Source: Isoperla grammatica
Lineage: Eukaryota; Arthropoda; Insecta; Plecoptera; Perlodidae
DNA length: 64,000 bases
Assembly: GCA_945910005.1 (NCBI GenBank)
Contig: OX246743.1
Span: forward strand, 4,147,990 to 4,211,989
Direction of reading: 5' to 3'
Shown here piece after piece: positions 1 to 9,151 of this stretch (position 1 is the stretch's first letter; each line of letters starts with the position of its first letter). A program made the translations under genes and the position numbers. Under the pieces are notes generated by a model. The model ran no database searches, was not told where the DNA came from, and saw only the letters and a program-made list of their open reading frames with translations.

Positions 1-105
1 TTGGGCGTTTTATGATGTTTTAGCGAGTTTGACAGTTTGTTTCACTTTCATTCCACCAGTGTTTAGTTTTTGCTCTTCAAAATGAAACGCCGTGTGCTGG
101 TGTTC

Positions 106-126
106 GATGATGATGATGATGATGAT
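106..126. repeat. (GAT)7 microsatellite
   Basis: Seven perfect GAT triplets in a row are visible. They lie in non-coding sequence. Confidence 0.9.
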
Positions 127-221
127 CACGCGGGCGAGGTAGTGGACGACCCAAGCCAGACTGATAGGTCTACTGGTACTGTGACTACTGACTAGGCCTA
201 GGTCCGATGCAACGTGCGCCG

Positions 222-312
222 TAGGCCTAGGCCTAGCGGTACCAGGTACTTCGCAAGACCTAGGCCTAGGCCTAGCGGTACCAGGTACTTTGCAAGACCT
301 AGGCCTAGGCCT
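222..312. repeat. 39-bp minisatellite with AGGCCT core
   Basis: A 39-bp unit beginning TAGGCCTAGGCCTAGCGG starts at 222, repeats at 261 and restarts partially at 300. The two full copies differ at one base (ttcgcaag against tttgcaag). Further AGGCCT islands at 192-200 and 7653-7672 show that the motif is dispersed in this genome. Confidence 0.85.
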
Positions 313-441
313 AAGCCTGGGTACAACCCCACTTTTTAAGACGCATTTTACCAAGCTTGAAGCTACACAAAGTGAATGCAACCATTGTAAGCGGATTTTT
401 CAGATACCGTCAGGTGGGCACTAACCTAATAACACCTTTTG

Positions 442-537
442 AAAAAGGTTCGGTTCGAGGTTCGAGGTTCGCGAACCTTTTTAATGCAGGTTCGAGGTTC
501 GGTTCGAAGTTTAAAAAAACTGGTTCGCACAACCCTA
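442..537. mobile_element. End of a hAT-like non-autonomous element (GGTTCG type)
   Basis: The segment is a run of GGTTCG/GGTTCGAG repeats with an inverted pair (AAAAAGGTTCG near 443 and CGAACCTTTTT near 473). It ends in GGTTCGCACAACCCTA at 522-537. Read in reverse this terminus is TAGGGTTGTGCGAACC, which resembles the TAGGG ends of the other hAT-like elements in the window. I could not find a matching left terminus or a target duplication, so it is either truncated or its left end has diverged. Confidence 0.5.
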
Positions 538-607
538 AAAATTTGCCATGAATGGCAAACCAAAACTCCAATTTGGTAATGCTTCAAAATATAATTTTAA
601 TTTTCAG

Positions 608-751
608 GGCGTACGTGAACCGATGTTATCAAAAGTGCGTGGAGGTTGTGGATAAGGATCAAGTGGAGATCATTCTTAAGGGAAAGATCACTCGAGCCGC
701 AAATGACGGCACTCTACATACGAGGAACTGGGACCTAGAGCCGTTGCCGAG
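608..751 (+). CDS. LENG8: LENG8 internal exon (a)
   Basis: This exon of 144 bp encodes about 47 full codons. It starts with the last base of a split codon after a TTTTCAG acceptor (AG 606-607) and ends with two bases of the next codon before GTAAGC at 752. The peptide runs AYVNRCYQKC, then a charged stretch with DKDQVEIILKGKI, and closes with WDLEPLP. From memory, vertebrate LENG8 has the same layout (YV-RCF-C, EEDKDR, DW-REPLP) just before its Ser/Arg-rich region. LENG8 is a SAC3/GANP (PCI) family protein related to yeast Thp3 and is linked to nuclear mRNA processing. The split AG joins the C of the next exon to give Ser, so the phase is consistent. Earlier exons, including the start codon, lie left of the window. 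Confidence 0.88.
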
Positions 752-1211
752 GTAAGCATAAGCATTGCACTATTCTGTTAGTACTAAACATGATTGTCAA
801 GTGACGTGGCATGATTCCATAAAGTAGGGTTGCTGTCAAAAGCATTTTTAAGTCTGTGTGAGCAAGGTGAAATAGCCGCAAATATTCGCTAAAAATTTAA
901 AAAACAATTTCGTAGCTGTAAGTAACAACCATGTTTTTTAAGTTGGCCGTCATAACCAAAAACATTTCATTTATCTGCGTTCACTTTTCTCTTGGTTTCT
1001 GTAAAACGTTATAACGAAGTTTGAATACCAACGTGTCTGGTAGGGCTGTTCCATTATTTGATATAAAAGCATAGCCCAATTTAAAATTAAGGTTAATTGT
1101 AAAATACCCAACATACTTGTTTAAATTGAATCATAGTGCAGTATTCTCAAAGTTCGCTTTAAATGTATAAAACGTGAAAACAGTACACTGTAGTAATTGC
1201 ATTGCCAACTT
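752..1211 (+). other. LENG8 intron, first part, no feature seen
   Basis: AT-rich intronic sequence follows the GTAAGC donor. I see no exon, RNA gene or transposon terminus in it. Confidence 0.6.
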
Positions 1212-1219
1212 TTGCTGTG

Positions 1220-1581
1220 TAGGGCTGAGTCGTGTAAACGTTTAAACGTGTACACGCCTGCGCGAAAATATACGTACGTATAGTATACACGTTTTTGTGC
1301 ACGGTTAACCGTAACCTGTAACCAAAGACAGTGGACAGTTGGATACAAAAAGGTGGTAGGTATAATCAGCAATGATTAGTAGGGCCTATAAAACAAACAA
1401 ACACATGATGTGCTTATTCGTTCATCCGTATCATTTGCTTGAACAAGTTTTTAGTAGAAATTTGAACTAAGTATTCTTTATATCATTTTGTGCATTGGAG
1501 GGGTGTTACATTTAAACGTTTTTACTCTAAATTTTCCAAAAAATAAACGTTTACAAAATGAAACGTTTTCTCCCAGCCCTA
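1220..1581. mobile_element. Non-autonomous hAT-like element (MITE) with near-perfect 8-bp TSD
   Basis: The 362-bp element starts TAGGGCTG and ends CAGCCCTA. It is flanked by TTGCTGTG (1212-1219) and ATGCTGTG (1582-1589), a target duplication matching at seven of eight bases. The ends are rich in AAACGTTT-type palindromes, for example CGTTTAAACG near 1240 and AACGTTT near 1516 and 1562. An 8-bp TSD and short TAGGG termini are typical of the hAT superfamily. No transposase reading frame is present, so mobility would have depended on a partner element elsewhere. Confidence 0.75.
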
Positions 1582-1589
1582 ATGCTGTG

Positions 1590-2046
1590 TCATGTGACAT
1601 GAGTCCCAGCCAAGAGTTTGATCCTCCCTCCGCTCCCACCGTCTCCCGTCCGGTATCCTTGGGTGGGTCGCCACGCGACTCTTGGCAAGGTCACCGCAGA
1701 GCGTGCAACAGGTGGGTTGGATAGACATAAGGTGCTCTACTGGGCACACGAGACCAATCAAGTGCCGTCTCTGACTGAATCATTTGACTTAAATCCCTGC
1801 TCATATTTCCCCCCCAATCATAACACCGTAAGAAGTACAAGTCCTTCTAATGACGCGGTTGATAATCCAACATCAATAAATATTGAAATGATAGGCTAAC
1901 GATATTATTTAACCTGTGCATCCTGGTATTATCGACTATCGTCGTAGCTCCAAATTTATTGTCTGATATTTGTTGTCTGTTGTTCACACACCCCCGTAGT
2001 AACTGGTATCCGTCGTCATCCCTAATTATAATTGATAATTAGGGCT
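1590..2046 (+). other. LENG8 intron, middle part, unassigned
   Basis: A GC-richer stretch around 1600-1780 carries an open frame of 93 codons at 1618-1899 on the + strand. Its peptide has no domain I recognise, and no splice sites fit it into the gene. It may be remnant mobile DNA. The rest is AT-rich with nothing further seen. Confidence 0.4.
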
Positions 2047-2639
2047 AGGATGTTCAGGACCTTTCAAAGTGAGAAAAAGGCAGGCAAATAGTACCTTTAA
2101 AACAGCAAAAAAGGACCTACACAGGACTTGTTGAATTTAATCGAATTCTATTGGTTTCATTACTTTCAGTATTGTTTTATGAAATTAATTCAGTTACACC
2201 AATATATTTTCGTGGAGGGGGGGGGGGAATAGTTTTGTCGATGTAGGCCTATCATACACAAGAAGAAATTTTTTTGCGGTTGCAAACTTGTTTCTCTTGT
2301 AGATGCGTCGCTGCAGACATCGGCTGGCTCATCTCATCTCTGACTCATCGTTACAGTATTCGACAACAAACAAATCATTGCGTATGTTTGGCCCGATGAT
2401 GTGGCAAGCTCGACACTGCACTCGCACGTTTTGCATCCGTTTTAGCAAATTATATCAAAATAGGAAAATAGTCCCTAAAAATGCCCAAAAAGGACATTTT
2501 CTCATGAAATGATGTAAATAGGCATTTTAAGGCAAAATAAAATGCATATTTTTGGCATCCCTTACACTTCAAACACACTTAAAACTATTTTCCAGGCGAG
2601 TATTTACCAATAAAAAAAAGGAGATGTCCTGAACATCCT
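2047..2639. mobile_element. Inverted-repeat element of about 593 bp, family unclear
   Basis: AGGATGTTCAGGAC at 2047-2060 is exactly mirrored by GTCCTGAACATCCT at 2626-2639, a perfect 14-bp terminal inverted repeat. Beyond these 14 bp the arms diverge, and I see no clear target duplication because the right flank is a T run. The interior holds an open frame of 69 codons at 2303-2512 with no recognisable domain. A non-autonomous DNA transposon is the best reading. Confidence 0.5.
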
Positions 2640-3114
2640 TTTTTTTTTTTCTTCTTGTGCCAAGATGGCTTTTTCAGCCATTCTTTTGTCTTACTATCCA
2701 ATATAAAACTGCTTCCTTTTCTGGCCTGCTCATATCATTGGGCAGGGAGTCGATAAAAACCTTGAGGGCAGCACATCTAAAAAGATAAGCCCTATTGATA
2801 ATATATACCTATTTTAGGCTTTACAGAATGTTTGTTTTTTCAAAATAATTTGTAAATAAATTAATAAATTGGCTACCTTTACTAGGCCTAGGCCCAATAG
2901 GTCTAGTGCCTCTTCTACTCCACATAGGTGTACCGGTAGTTATTATAACTTGCAAGTAAGCTGGGGGTCTCATTCTTGTCAACAGGCTTTTAAAAAAAAA
3001 TCACCAAGTTTTTTAATGTACTTGTCGTCACACAATGGTTTTGTGTAGTGTATCAATAATAGAAACGAACTCGGAATTTAATAGATAAGTAATCTTGCTT
3101 TGTTATCATTCCAG
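2640..3114 (+). other. LENG8 intron, last part before exon b
   Basis: AT-rich sequence with a T run at about 2638-2650, a short AGGCCTAGGCCC patch near 2884 and an A run near 2992. It ends at the acceptor TCATTCCAG (AG 3113-3114). No other feature is seen. Confidence 0.6.
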
Positions 3115-3324
3115 CCTGTACAGCGAGCGTAAGCTGATCGAGATCAGGAAGAAGGCCGACCCCGAGCCCGGGCCGAGCACATCGAAGCAGTCTGGCGTTG
3201 GCAAGAGGGGTGGCCGAGGCATCTCGGTCGCGATGGGATCCCGGCTCGGAGGCTTCGGTAGGGGGAGGAGAAACCGCTCGAGGTCCAGCACGCGGAGCCC
3301 TCCCAGGCGTAGGAAGGACAAGCG
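3115..3324 (+). CDS. LENG8: LENG8 internal exon (b), basic Arg/Ser/Gly-rich
   Basis: This 210-bp exon begins after TTCCAG and ends before GTGAGC at 3325. It completes the split Ser codon and then reads LYSERKLIEIRKKADPEPGP. It continues with Gly/Arg-rich text (GKRGGRG, GGFGRGRRNRSRSS) and ends RSPPRRRKDKR. This matches the low-complexity linker of LENG8, which in vertebrates is likewise Pro/Gly/Arg/Ser-rich and precedes the SAC3 domain. Such RS/RGG-like segments are known to mediate RNA or protein contacts and nuclear targeting; that role is inferred here. Overlapping minus-strand open frames are shadows of the GC-rich codons. The exon leaves two bases (CG) of an Arg codon. Confidence 0.85.
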
Positions 3325-3338
3325 GTGAGCATTGCTAT

Positions 3339-3796
3339 CACTACGTTTATCAGGAGCTTTAAACCGGTTTAAGTAAATCGTTTTAAGGGTTGAATCGGTT
3401 TAATGGTGTTGGTAAACACATCGATTTAGCTAAGAACGGTTTAACTTAAGGTCACTTTCCAAAGTGACTTAGAACAGTTAAACCGATTTAATTTGATGTG
3501 ATAAACACTTAAAACGGTTTAAGACGCCATCTTTCCGCAACCTAGCGGCAACTGAGTGTACTCATTTGACAATTATTGCAAGGCGCGAACGCGATAGGTT
3601 ATGTAGGTGTGTAACACCGCTTACTGAATGTTGCGCACCGCCTTACTGTACGTGTTTTAAGACGATTTGACGACATCTGTCGGGAGAATATCAAAGTTGC
3701 TTTTTTACGCCGAATTGTCAACGCCTTGATAAACGTATCGACTTACGGAAACCGTTCTACCTTAAATCGACTTAAAAAGCCCTGATAAACGTAGTG
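3339..3796. mobile_element. Non-autonomous DNA transposon with CACTACG ends
   Basis: CACTACGTTTATCAGG at 3339-3354 is the exact reverse complement of CCTGATAAACGTAGTG at 3781-3796, giving a 16-bp perfect terminal repeat that continues imperfectly into GCTTT. The interior is rich in AAACCGGTTTAA-like palindromes, and an internal motif near 3727 resembles the terminus. The CACTA start recalls the CACTA/EnSpm superfamily. I could not see a matching 2-3 bp target duplication, so the family is tentative. The left end lies only 14 bp after the splice donor. No transposase frame is present. Confidence 0.6.
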
Positions 3797-4228
3797 AGAG
3801 TGTTACTGTAGGCCTACTACACAGCCCAATTGATAGCTAATTTCGTGGAAATCACAGGTAACTTGAAATATTGCGGTGTTTTCAAGTTTAGTGTTGTGTT
3901 TCCTAATATCTCCACGTTTTTAAAACAGTCAAATGTGCATGTCAAGGTAAGTAAACGATATATTTATGATCACACTTTGAAATCAAAGGCGCGTTGCCAC
4001 TATCTTTGATTAAAGATACGACCAACTCAGACTGTGCCTAAATTTTGGTCTCAAGTTTTTGTTATATATCCTAGGGTGTTTTAGTAGCGTCGAGTCGAGG
4101 GTATGTGCACGTCCGTATGTGCCAATGACAGTGTCTTAAAGTTGGGCCCAGCTAAAGTGAACTTATGTGAATTCTGGCCCTGGAACTTGCTTCAGTACGT
4201 CATTTCCATTCACAGAGTATTCTACGTA

Positions 4229-5547
4229 CAGTCAAACTTCGTTATGACGTTTACTGTTAGGACGTTTTCACGGTTAACACGTCGAATTATGAGTTGTCAC
4301 GCTCAAGTTGCATAAGACTAATGTTATTTTTATTCGTTACGACGTTCTCCAATAGCACGTTTTCACGCTTAGGACACAATAATTTCTTTGTCCCGTGCCA
4401 ACTTTATTTGCGTTTACCACGTTTTCGAGGAGCCGTGGTCTTTTAAAAATGACAGCTCGTTATCTACGAGGCCTAGCTTAGACCCTTTTCCCCTCGACGG
4501 CGACCGCCCAACGTCAGTGGCAGCGCAAACCCTGAAGATATCCCCCCCCCCCCCCCCCCTCCTCTCAGGCGCCGACATAACAACAATACAACGGCCCGCG
4601 GCGGTCTACTGTGCTATGCTGACCCACCCCAACCCTCCCGCTACCTGATCTTCGCGAGTGCAGTCTGGCCCGAGTTTTGTTCGGACAGCCACAGCCGTCA
4701 ATGTTCTTTGTGTTATTCTACAAGCAGGTCCGTCATTATGGCTTAACGAAAACCCACTCAGTTTTCTTTGAAAAGAAAACTGGAAATTATTGACATTGTT
4801 GATCGCAACCCCAATAAGACGCGAACCGAATTGTCAAAAACATTAGGGATTCCCGCGTCAACACTAAACACCATTATGAAAAATAGAGTAAAGATTCAAG
4901 AGAGTGCCATGGAACCAACATGAAAGCGAGCTCGCCTTCAAACCTGGCTAAAATGGTACGTTATTTTCACGTGATAATCTTGTCAAAATTATCTCTTTCT
5001 CTTTTCCGTGGGCGCGGGCGCTCTCGCTCTCATTTCAAGGTCCTTCCCCTAACCCCCCCTCCCCCCCCCCCCCCCCGGCCATCAACAGTGAGCGTAGCAA
5101 GGCCGTGACACAGGCCATTGAGATAAGATATAACCCGCTTGACAGGTTTTTTGGTTTGTCAGTCCACGGTCAGTGTAGAGGGGAGCGGGCGGGTAACTGT
5201 CTGGTGTGGTTGAGTTTAGCCAGACTGACTGACGGCAACGCGCGAGCGCTTTCGTTGTTATTCAGAAGCGCGCGACTAGTGATTTAAATATTTTAACTAG
5301 TATATTAGTATGTACTTTATTATTTACAGTAACCAGCTTCACAATATAGGCCTGTAAAATATTAATAACTTTTGATATTGAAGTATTTTTTCATTCTTTT
5401 TATACTAGCTAAAACATCGATTTCAAATTAAAGAATATTCAATTCTGACATGTTTTTATTTATTTTCGTTATGACGTTTTCACGTTTTACGTTTACGACG
5501 TTTTTTTTTTCCTGGCCCTTCAGAAACGTCCTAACGAAGTTTGACTG
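4229..5547. mobile_element. Decayed Tigger/pogo-type (Tc1/mariner superfamily) transposon
   Basis: The 1319-bp element starts CAGTCAAACTTCGTTA at 4229 and ends with its exact complement TAACGAAGTTTGACTG at 5547. It is flanked by TA dinucleotides (4227-4228 and 5548-5549). CAGT termini, TA target duplication and an internal CENP-B-like helix-turn-helix remnant (4738 onward) identify the pogo/Tigger group. The interior holds long C tracts at 4542-4559 and about 5043-5076. Most of the transposase is missing, so the copy is an internally deleted, dead element. Confidence 0.85.
4738..4965 (+). pseudogene. Tigger/pogo transposase N-terminal fragment (CENP-B/psq-type HTH)
   Basis: Reading from ATG at 4738, the frame has a stop as its third codon (TAA 4744-4746). 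It then reads RKPTQFSLKRKLEIIDIV, continues with the helix-turn-helix signature TRTELSKTLGIPASTLNTI, and reaches a second stop (TGA 4921-4923). The same frame goes on with KRARLQTWLKW before the similarity fades. This is the typical N-terminal DNA-binding HTH of Tigger/pogo transposases and CENP-B, which binds the element ends. The DDE catalytic domain is absent. Two in-frame stops make it a pseudogene. It lies inside the matching terminal repeats at 4229 and 5547. Confidence 0.8.
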
Positions 5548-5694
5548 TATATGCAAAAAAGTGAATACTGAAGTTTAGCTACAAACGTTTTTAATATTTC
5601 TGCTCTTGTTAAAAAATTATTTGTTTGGATTGATTAAACAATAAACTTCCCATTACTTATTACCATCCAGCAGCTAATGAAATTACGTATTGTC

Positions 5695-6327
5695 TAGGGA
5701 TGTGCGGGTAGTGATTTTTGAGTTCGGGTCGGGCTCGGGTCGGGTACTTCAAGTACCCGCAGGCTCGGGGTCGGGTCGGGTAGTGTAAAAAACCAATAAT
5801 TAATAAAAATGTATCAATCAATAGAAAATACGTTACATAAAATGTAGTTGTGTACGAATCTATGATATTTGAATCCGAATCTACTTCAACACATTCGAAT
5901 TTTCTAATTATTTGAAAATTTGAATTTCCCGCCGTATTTCACGCTATTTCCTCCAAGAAGGCGGTGGCGAGTTCTGGCATATGGTTGCCATCTTTGTTTA
6001 GATCATGGTCAAAATATGTCAAATACATCGTGAAATCATGGTGAAATATTGTTATTCACCTAGGCTACACTATATTCATGAAATAATAATAAAGTAAGAT
6101 AGAAGGTAAGGCATCCTCATATAAATATCAGTTCCTCCCAAGCCTCCTCGTCTTGCAGCTTCATATTGAAATTCACAATTTCGACCAATCATAACCTCGA
6201 AATTATGTTGTACTAGGCCTAGGCTACCCGACCCGTTTTTTTCGGGCATAATTTACGGCCCGACCCGACCTCGGGTAAATTTTGTTACCCGAAAAATACC
6301 CGTTTTTCGGGTACCCGCACATCCCTA
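5695..6327. mobile_element. Non-autonomous hAT element with perfect 8-bp TSD (CGGGT-rich)
   Basis: The 633-bp element has a 16-bp perfect terminal inverted repeat, TAGGGATGTGCGGGTA at 5695-5710 and TACCCGCACATCCCTA at 6312-6327. It is flanked by the identical 8-mer GTATTGTC at 5687-5694 and 6328-6335. Both subterminal regions are arrays of CGGGT/CGGGTCGGG in opposite orientation. The 8-bp duplication places it in the hAT superfamily. No transposase frame is visible. The perfect TSD and TIR suggest a relatively recent insertion. Confidence 0.92.
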
Positions 6328-6586
6328 GTATTGTCCGAAATTTGTAAAATCAATATCCCTTCTATTTCGTGTGTGTTGCTGGGACCTTGTTATTTGGGAA
6401 TTTGGAAAACCTGAGCTCATAATATCGGGGGATTCCTTAAATTAGTTAATTTGAAATTGTAAAACAAATCAATAATAGGCCTACATCATCTGTATACATG
6501 TATATGATATTGATACACAATTGATTTTCATTGCTTATAAACGTTTTGTAAACTCTGGTTATGTAAAGGAAGACTTCTTCTTTCAG

Positions 6587-6757
6587 GAGGTCAAGCGATA
6601 GCTCGAGCAGTCACAGCCGCAGCAGCGATGAAAACTGTAGACCCCAGCAGAGTGGAAAGAAAACCTACCCTAACAATCGGTTCACGCCCAACGGCAAGCA
6701 GCCAGATACGGGCATGAGCAGGCACCGATTGAGGGCTCAGAAGAAACTTACTAAACA
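6587..6757 (+). CDS. LENG8: LENG8 internal exon (c), Ser-rich
   Basis: This 171-bp exon starts after TTTCAG (AG 6585-6586). It supplies the G that completes the Arg codon begun in exon b, then reads RSSDSSSSHSRSSDEN. It continues with a basic, Asn/Pro-rich tail that includes KKTYPNNRF and RHRLRAQKKLTK. It corresponds to the Ser/Arg-rich region of LENG8, which in vertebrates also has SDSHSDSDSS-like text. The donor is placed at GTAGGT (6758), leaving CA of a Gln codon. Reading two codons further would meet TAG, so this donor is needed to keep the frame open. The phase then fits exon d exactly. Confidence 0.87.
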
Positions 6758-7061
6758 GTAGGTTTACATTTACTACTTATTTTATTATGTCGATATATCG
6801 CCCTTCCTACTTTCGACCTATTGTAGCATACTACACCAGTGTGTGTTGTATCGTTCACTAATGTCGTGTAATGTTCGAATTCTTAGTCGACCCCTACTCG
6901 CCAAGTAAAGTTGCGGTTGGTACCCATACCCAATTTGTTAGTTTCCATTTTAGAAAGAGACACGCTTGGCCCCTGTGGGTTGACTACGAATTCAGATCAA
7001 GAACACTTTACCATCTAACAGAAAAATAATGTCTATTGGTTGTCGATAAGTTACTATTTTT

Positions 7062-7862
7062 TAGGGATGTCAAACGATTAAATTATTATAATCGATAATC
7101 GAATTCACTTTCACCTCCATAATCGATTATTAATCGATTTTAATCGTTTTGTTAAATGTCGGTATAGTAGCAAGTTTCTTCCAAACTTCGGTCTGGTTTC
7201 GGTTAGTTTGAATTGCCCGCGCAAGCCACGAGTTCGCAATTCGACTTCTTTTCGACTATCGATATATTTTACGTCACGCTCACGGAGTATTTTTGTTATG
7301 TTCTGTCCAAGATTTCGACGATAATTTCTGTCCTAGTTAGGCCTGAAGGGCTATAGTTATTCACTTCCCGTTTTTTTTTAACCAATAAGTAATTAAGTAT
7401 GCTGAATATGCGTCGTAATATTATTATTTTCATGTGCAGCGTAATTAAAATTTACGTGATGTGAACTAAAAATCGTAGCGACTTTTCTAACCTTACTTTT
7501 CTTGTTATTTGTGAACAAACATAACAACTCGTATTTTTTTAGATCGTAGGCGTCGAATGCTGGGTCTAGGGTAGGCGACTAGACACAGCTATTCAAAATA
7601 TGACTGGAAATTCGGCTCAAATTATGACGCAAAGTTATGCTGTTGCTGTTCTTAGGCCTAGGCCTAGGCCTACTGTAAATGAAACTGAGCAATAGCGATG
7701 CTAGCGCTAGCGCTCGCGCTCGAATAGGCGGCAGATCTTGAGAACTAAATTTAAAAAAGCGCGAAAATTAAAAATCGATTTTTTTTTTAAATAATCGATT
7801 AATCGTTTTCGATTAATAATCGATTAATCGAATCGATTTAATCGTAATCGTTGACATCCCTA
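7062..7862. mobile_element. Non-autonomous hAT element with perfect 8-bp TSD (AATCGATT-rich)
   Basis: The 801-bp element begins TAGGGATGTCAA at 7062 and ends TTGACATCCCTA at 7862. It is flanked by identical CTATTTTT 8-mers (7054-7061 and 7863-7870). Both subterminal regions are built from AATCGATTAATCG palindromic text. The ends share TAGGGATGT with the element at 5695, but the subterminal repeats differ, so these are two related but separate families. The interior includes AGGCCT repeats at 7653-7672 and a GCTAGCGC-type palindromic patch near 7700. No transposase frame is visible. Confidence 0.9.
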
Positions 7863-7946
7863 CTATTTTTCATTTATTATTATTTGTTTATTTATTTGCT
7901 TGGCATGCCGATCCCAAGATCAATGGTGGAAACTAAAGATGACGAC

Positions 7947-8008
7947 GGTTAAGGATTTTACTAACCGGTTAACCGAATGTGATAACCGGTTTTTAATCGG
8001 TTAATAAC
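7947..8008. repeat. AACCGGTT-rich patch, possible transposon remnant
   Basis: The stretch alternates GGTTAA, AACCGGTTAACCG and TAACCGGTT palindromic motifs, much as the subterminal regions of the hAT-like elements do. No opposite terminus is found downstream to about 8500, so only a truncated remnant is suggested. Confidence 0.35.
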
Positions 8009-8859
8009 AGCAACAAAACTCCATTTTCGTCTGCAACGGGGGGTAACTGACCTAGGCCTACGTGACGACTGCGGGCCGTCAGCTTATTTTTACACCACTT
8101 TAATAATCGTAGATGACTATTTCAATTTATTTTAATGCAATAAAGTAATTACGGTATGTATTTAGTAGAATGTAGGCTTTAGTCTTATTCGCATCATTTT
8201 GCTGTGTAGTGAACATCCGCTTGCATGTTGCACTTGCCTGCGGCTGTCGCGGTCTTGCATCTACTCACTCTTCCTGCGACTAGCGCTTTCTCATTGTTAA
8301 GGCAGCCGACATCGGTCGCTGTAGAACTACTTCGTCGCGTCTCGCTCAGACACTATAGCACTTCATTGTTCTCTCTCTCGCGGCCGGCTGCATCTGTTCA
8401 GTACGGGCGCGATCGGCGAATATTTGTGTGTGTGTGTGTGTGGGGGGGGGGGCAGGCATCATTTATCATACGTTTTTCAGGGAGTGATACGTACAAAAGT
8501 ACAAATAACGTATAACTACAATTACAAATTTTTGTGTGTGCATATTTTGTTTTTACTTACAAAAAACAATTCTCCACTGTACATCAAAATGCAGACCACA
8601 TTGAATCCATATTTTATAAAGCTTGTTCAATATAATTCCAAATATGTAAAACAAAGTTGTCCATAGGCCTAGTCACTCTACTTGACCGGTATTTATTTTA
8701 TTATTTTTGTATAAATTGCTTTTTTAGCAACGACTCGGAAATTTGGGTTTACGAAACTCGATCAAACTACAAACTCATTGTGAACTCAATTGTTAGTTGT
8801 TTTTTTTTTTTTTTTTTTGTAGATTTACTGAGGCTCATATGCATTTTTTAATTTTTCAG

Positions 8860-9151
8860 AGAAAACAGAGCCAGACGAAACTTTGTCCCGTATTCTCCGA
8901 TAGTAATAAAGACGGACCCCGTCAACTGTGAACGTCTCCAAAAGAGAGCGGCACGGTTTGAGTCGTCTCTGTCCGGGGGTAGCTCTTCCGGGACCCCCAC
9001 CCCCACCCCCACCCCCAGGAGGCGCCCCCTCAATCTGAACATGTCCGTCAGCAATATCAGCATACACGACGATTCCGACATCGACTGGACCAATCTACAC
9101 ATCGTGGGAACGTGCCAGGACATCGTCAAGCCCTACTTTAGGTTGACCACG
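8860..9151 (+). CDS. LENG8: LENG8 internal exon (d), start of SAC3/GANP region
   Basis: This 292-bp exon completes the Gln codon from exon c and adds 97 codons, ending in phase 0 before GTGAGT at 9152. Early in the exon lie ENRARRNF and, at about residues 27-33, the motif QKRAARF, which vertebrate LENG8 also has. A low-complexity TPTPTPTP segment follows (about residues 45-52). The exon closes with DWTNLHIVGTCQDIVKPYFR and LTT, close to the human text [20 protein letters not shown] as I remember it. This leads into the SAC3/GANP-PCI domain, whose remaining exons must lie beyond the window. SAC3-family proteins act as scaffolds in nuclear mRNA processing and export. The exon ends 34 bp before a giant satellite array. 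Overlapping minus-strand open frames are shadows. Confidence 0.92.

Larger units (their letters stand above)
1..447. other. Intronic sequence upstream of first visible LENG8 exon
   Basis: No coding exon is supported here. The stretch holds a (GAT)7 microsatellite at 106-126 and an AGGCCT-rich patch from about 192 to 312. It is AT-rich otherwise and is read as the intron that ends at the acceptor AG at 606-607. Open frames in it are short, low-complexity and without recognisable domains. Confidence 0.6.
3325..6586 (+). other. LENG8 intron between exons b and c
   Basis: A 3262-bp intron with donor GTGAGC and acceptor CTTTCAG (AG 6585-6586). It contains three DNA-transposon copies, listed separately at 3339-3796, 4229-5547 and 5695-6327. 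The sequence between them (3797-4226, 5550-5686, 6336-6586) shows no further gene or element. Confidence 0.75.
6758..8859 (+). other. LENG8 intron between exons c and d
   Basis: A 2102-bp intron with donor GTAGGT and acceptor ATTTTTCAG (AG 8858-8859). It holds a hAT-like element (7062-7862) and an AACCGGTT-rich patch at about 7947-8008. A (TG)n tract at about 8424-8442 is followed by a G run to 8452, and a T tract lies at about 8800-8818. A GC-richer patch at 8220-8420 has an open frame of 96 codons (8225-8515) without recognisable domain; I do not call it a gene. Confidence 0.7.

Noticed and set aside
10..381. 123-codon minus-strand open frame
   Set aside because: Its repeats come from the AGGCCT minisatellite and the GAT tract; no protein family is recognisable.
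1618..1899. 93-codon + strand open frame as an extra LENG8 exon
   Set aside because: Exons a and b already join in phase, no splice sites fit the frame, and the peptide has no recognisable similarity.
3106..3341. Minus-strand open frames opposite exon b
   Set aside because: They are complements of the GC-rich Arg/Gly/Ser codons. The + strand exon has splice sites, matching phases and LENG8 similarity.
4388..5287. Three + strand open frames inside the Tigger element
   Set aside because: They are not in the transposase frame, span C tracts, and show no domain.
8225..8515. 96-codon + strand open frame in the third intron
   Set aside because: It has low similarity to anything I know, runs into the TG/G tract, and carries no splice signals.
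8825..9129. Minus-strand open frames opposite exon d
   Set aside because: They are shadows of the LENG8 exon. The poly-Gly/Pro text comes from the CCCCCA tract.
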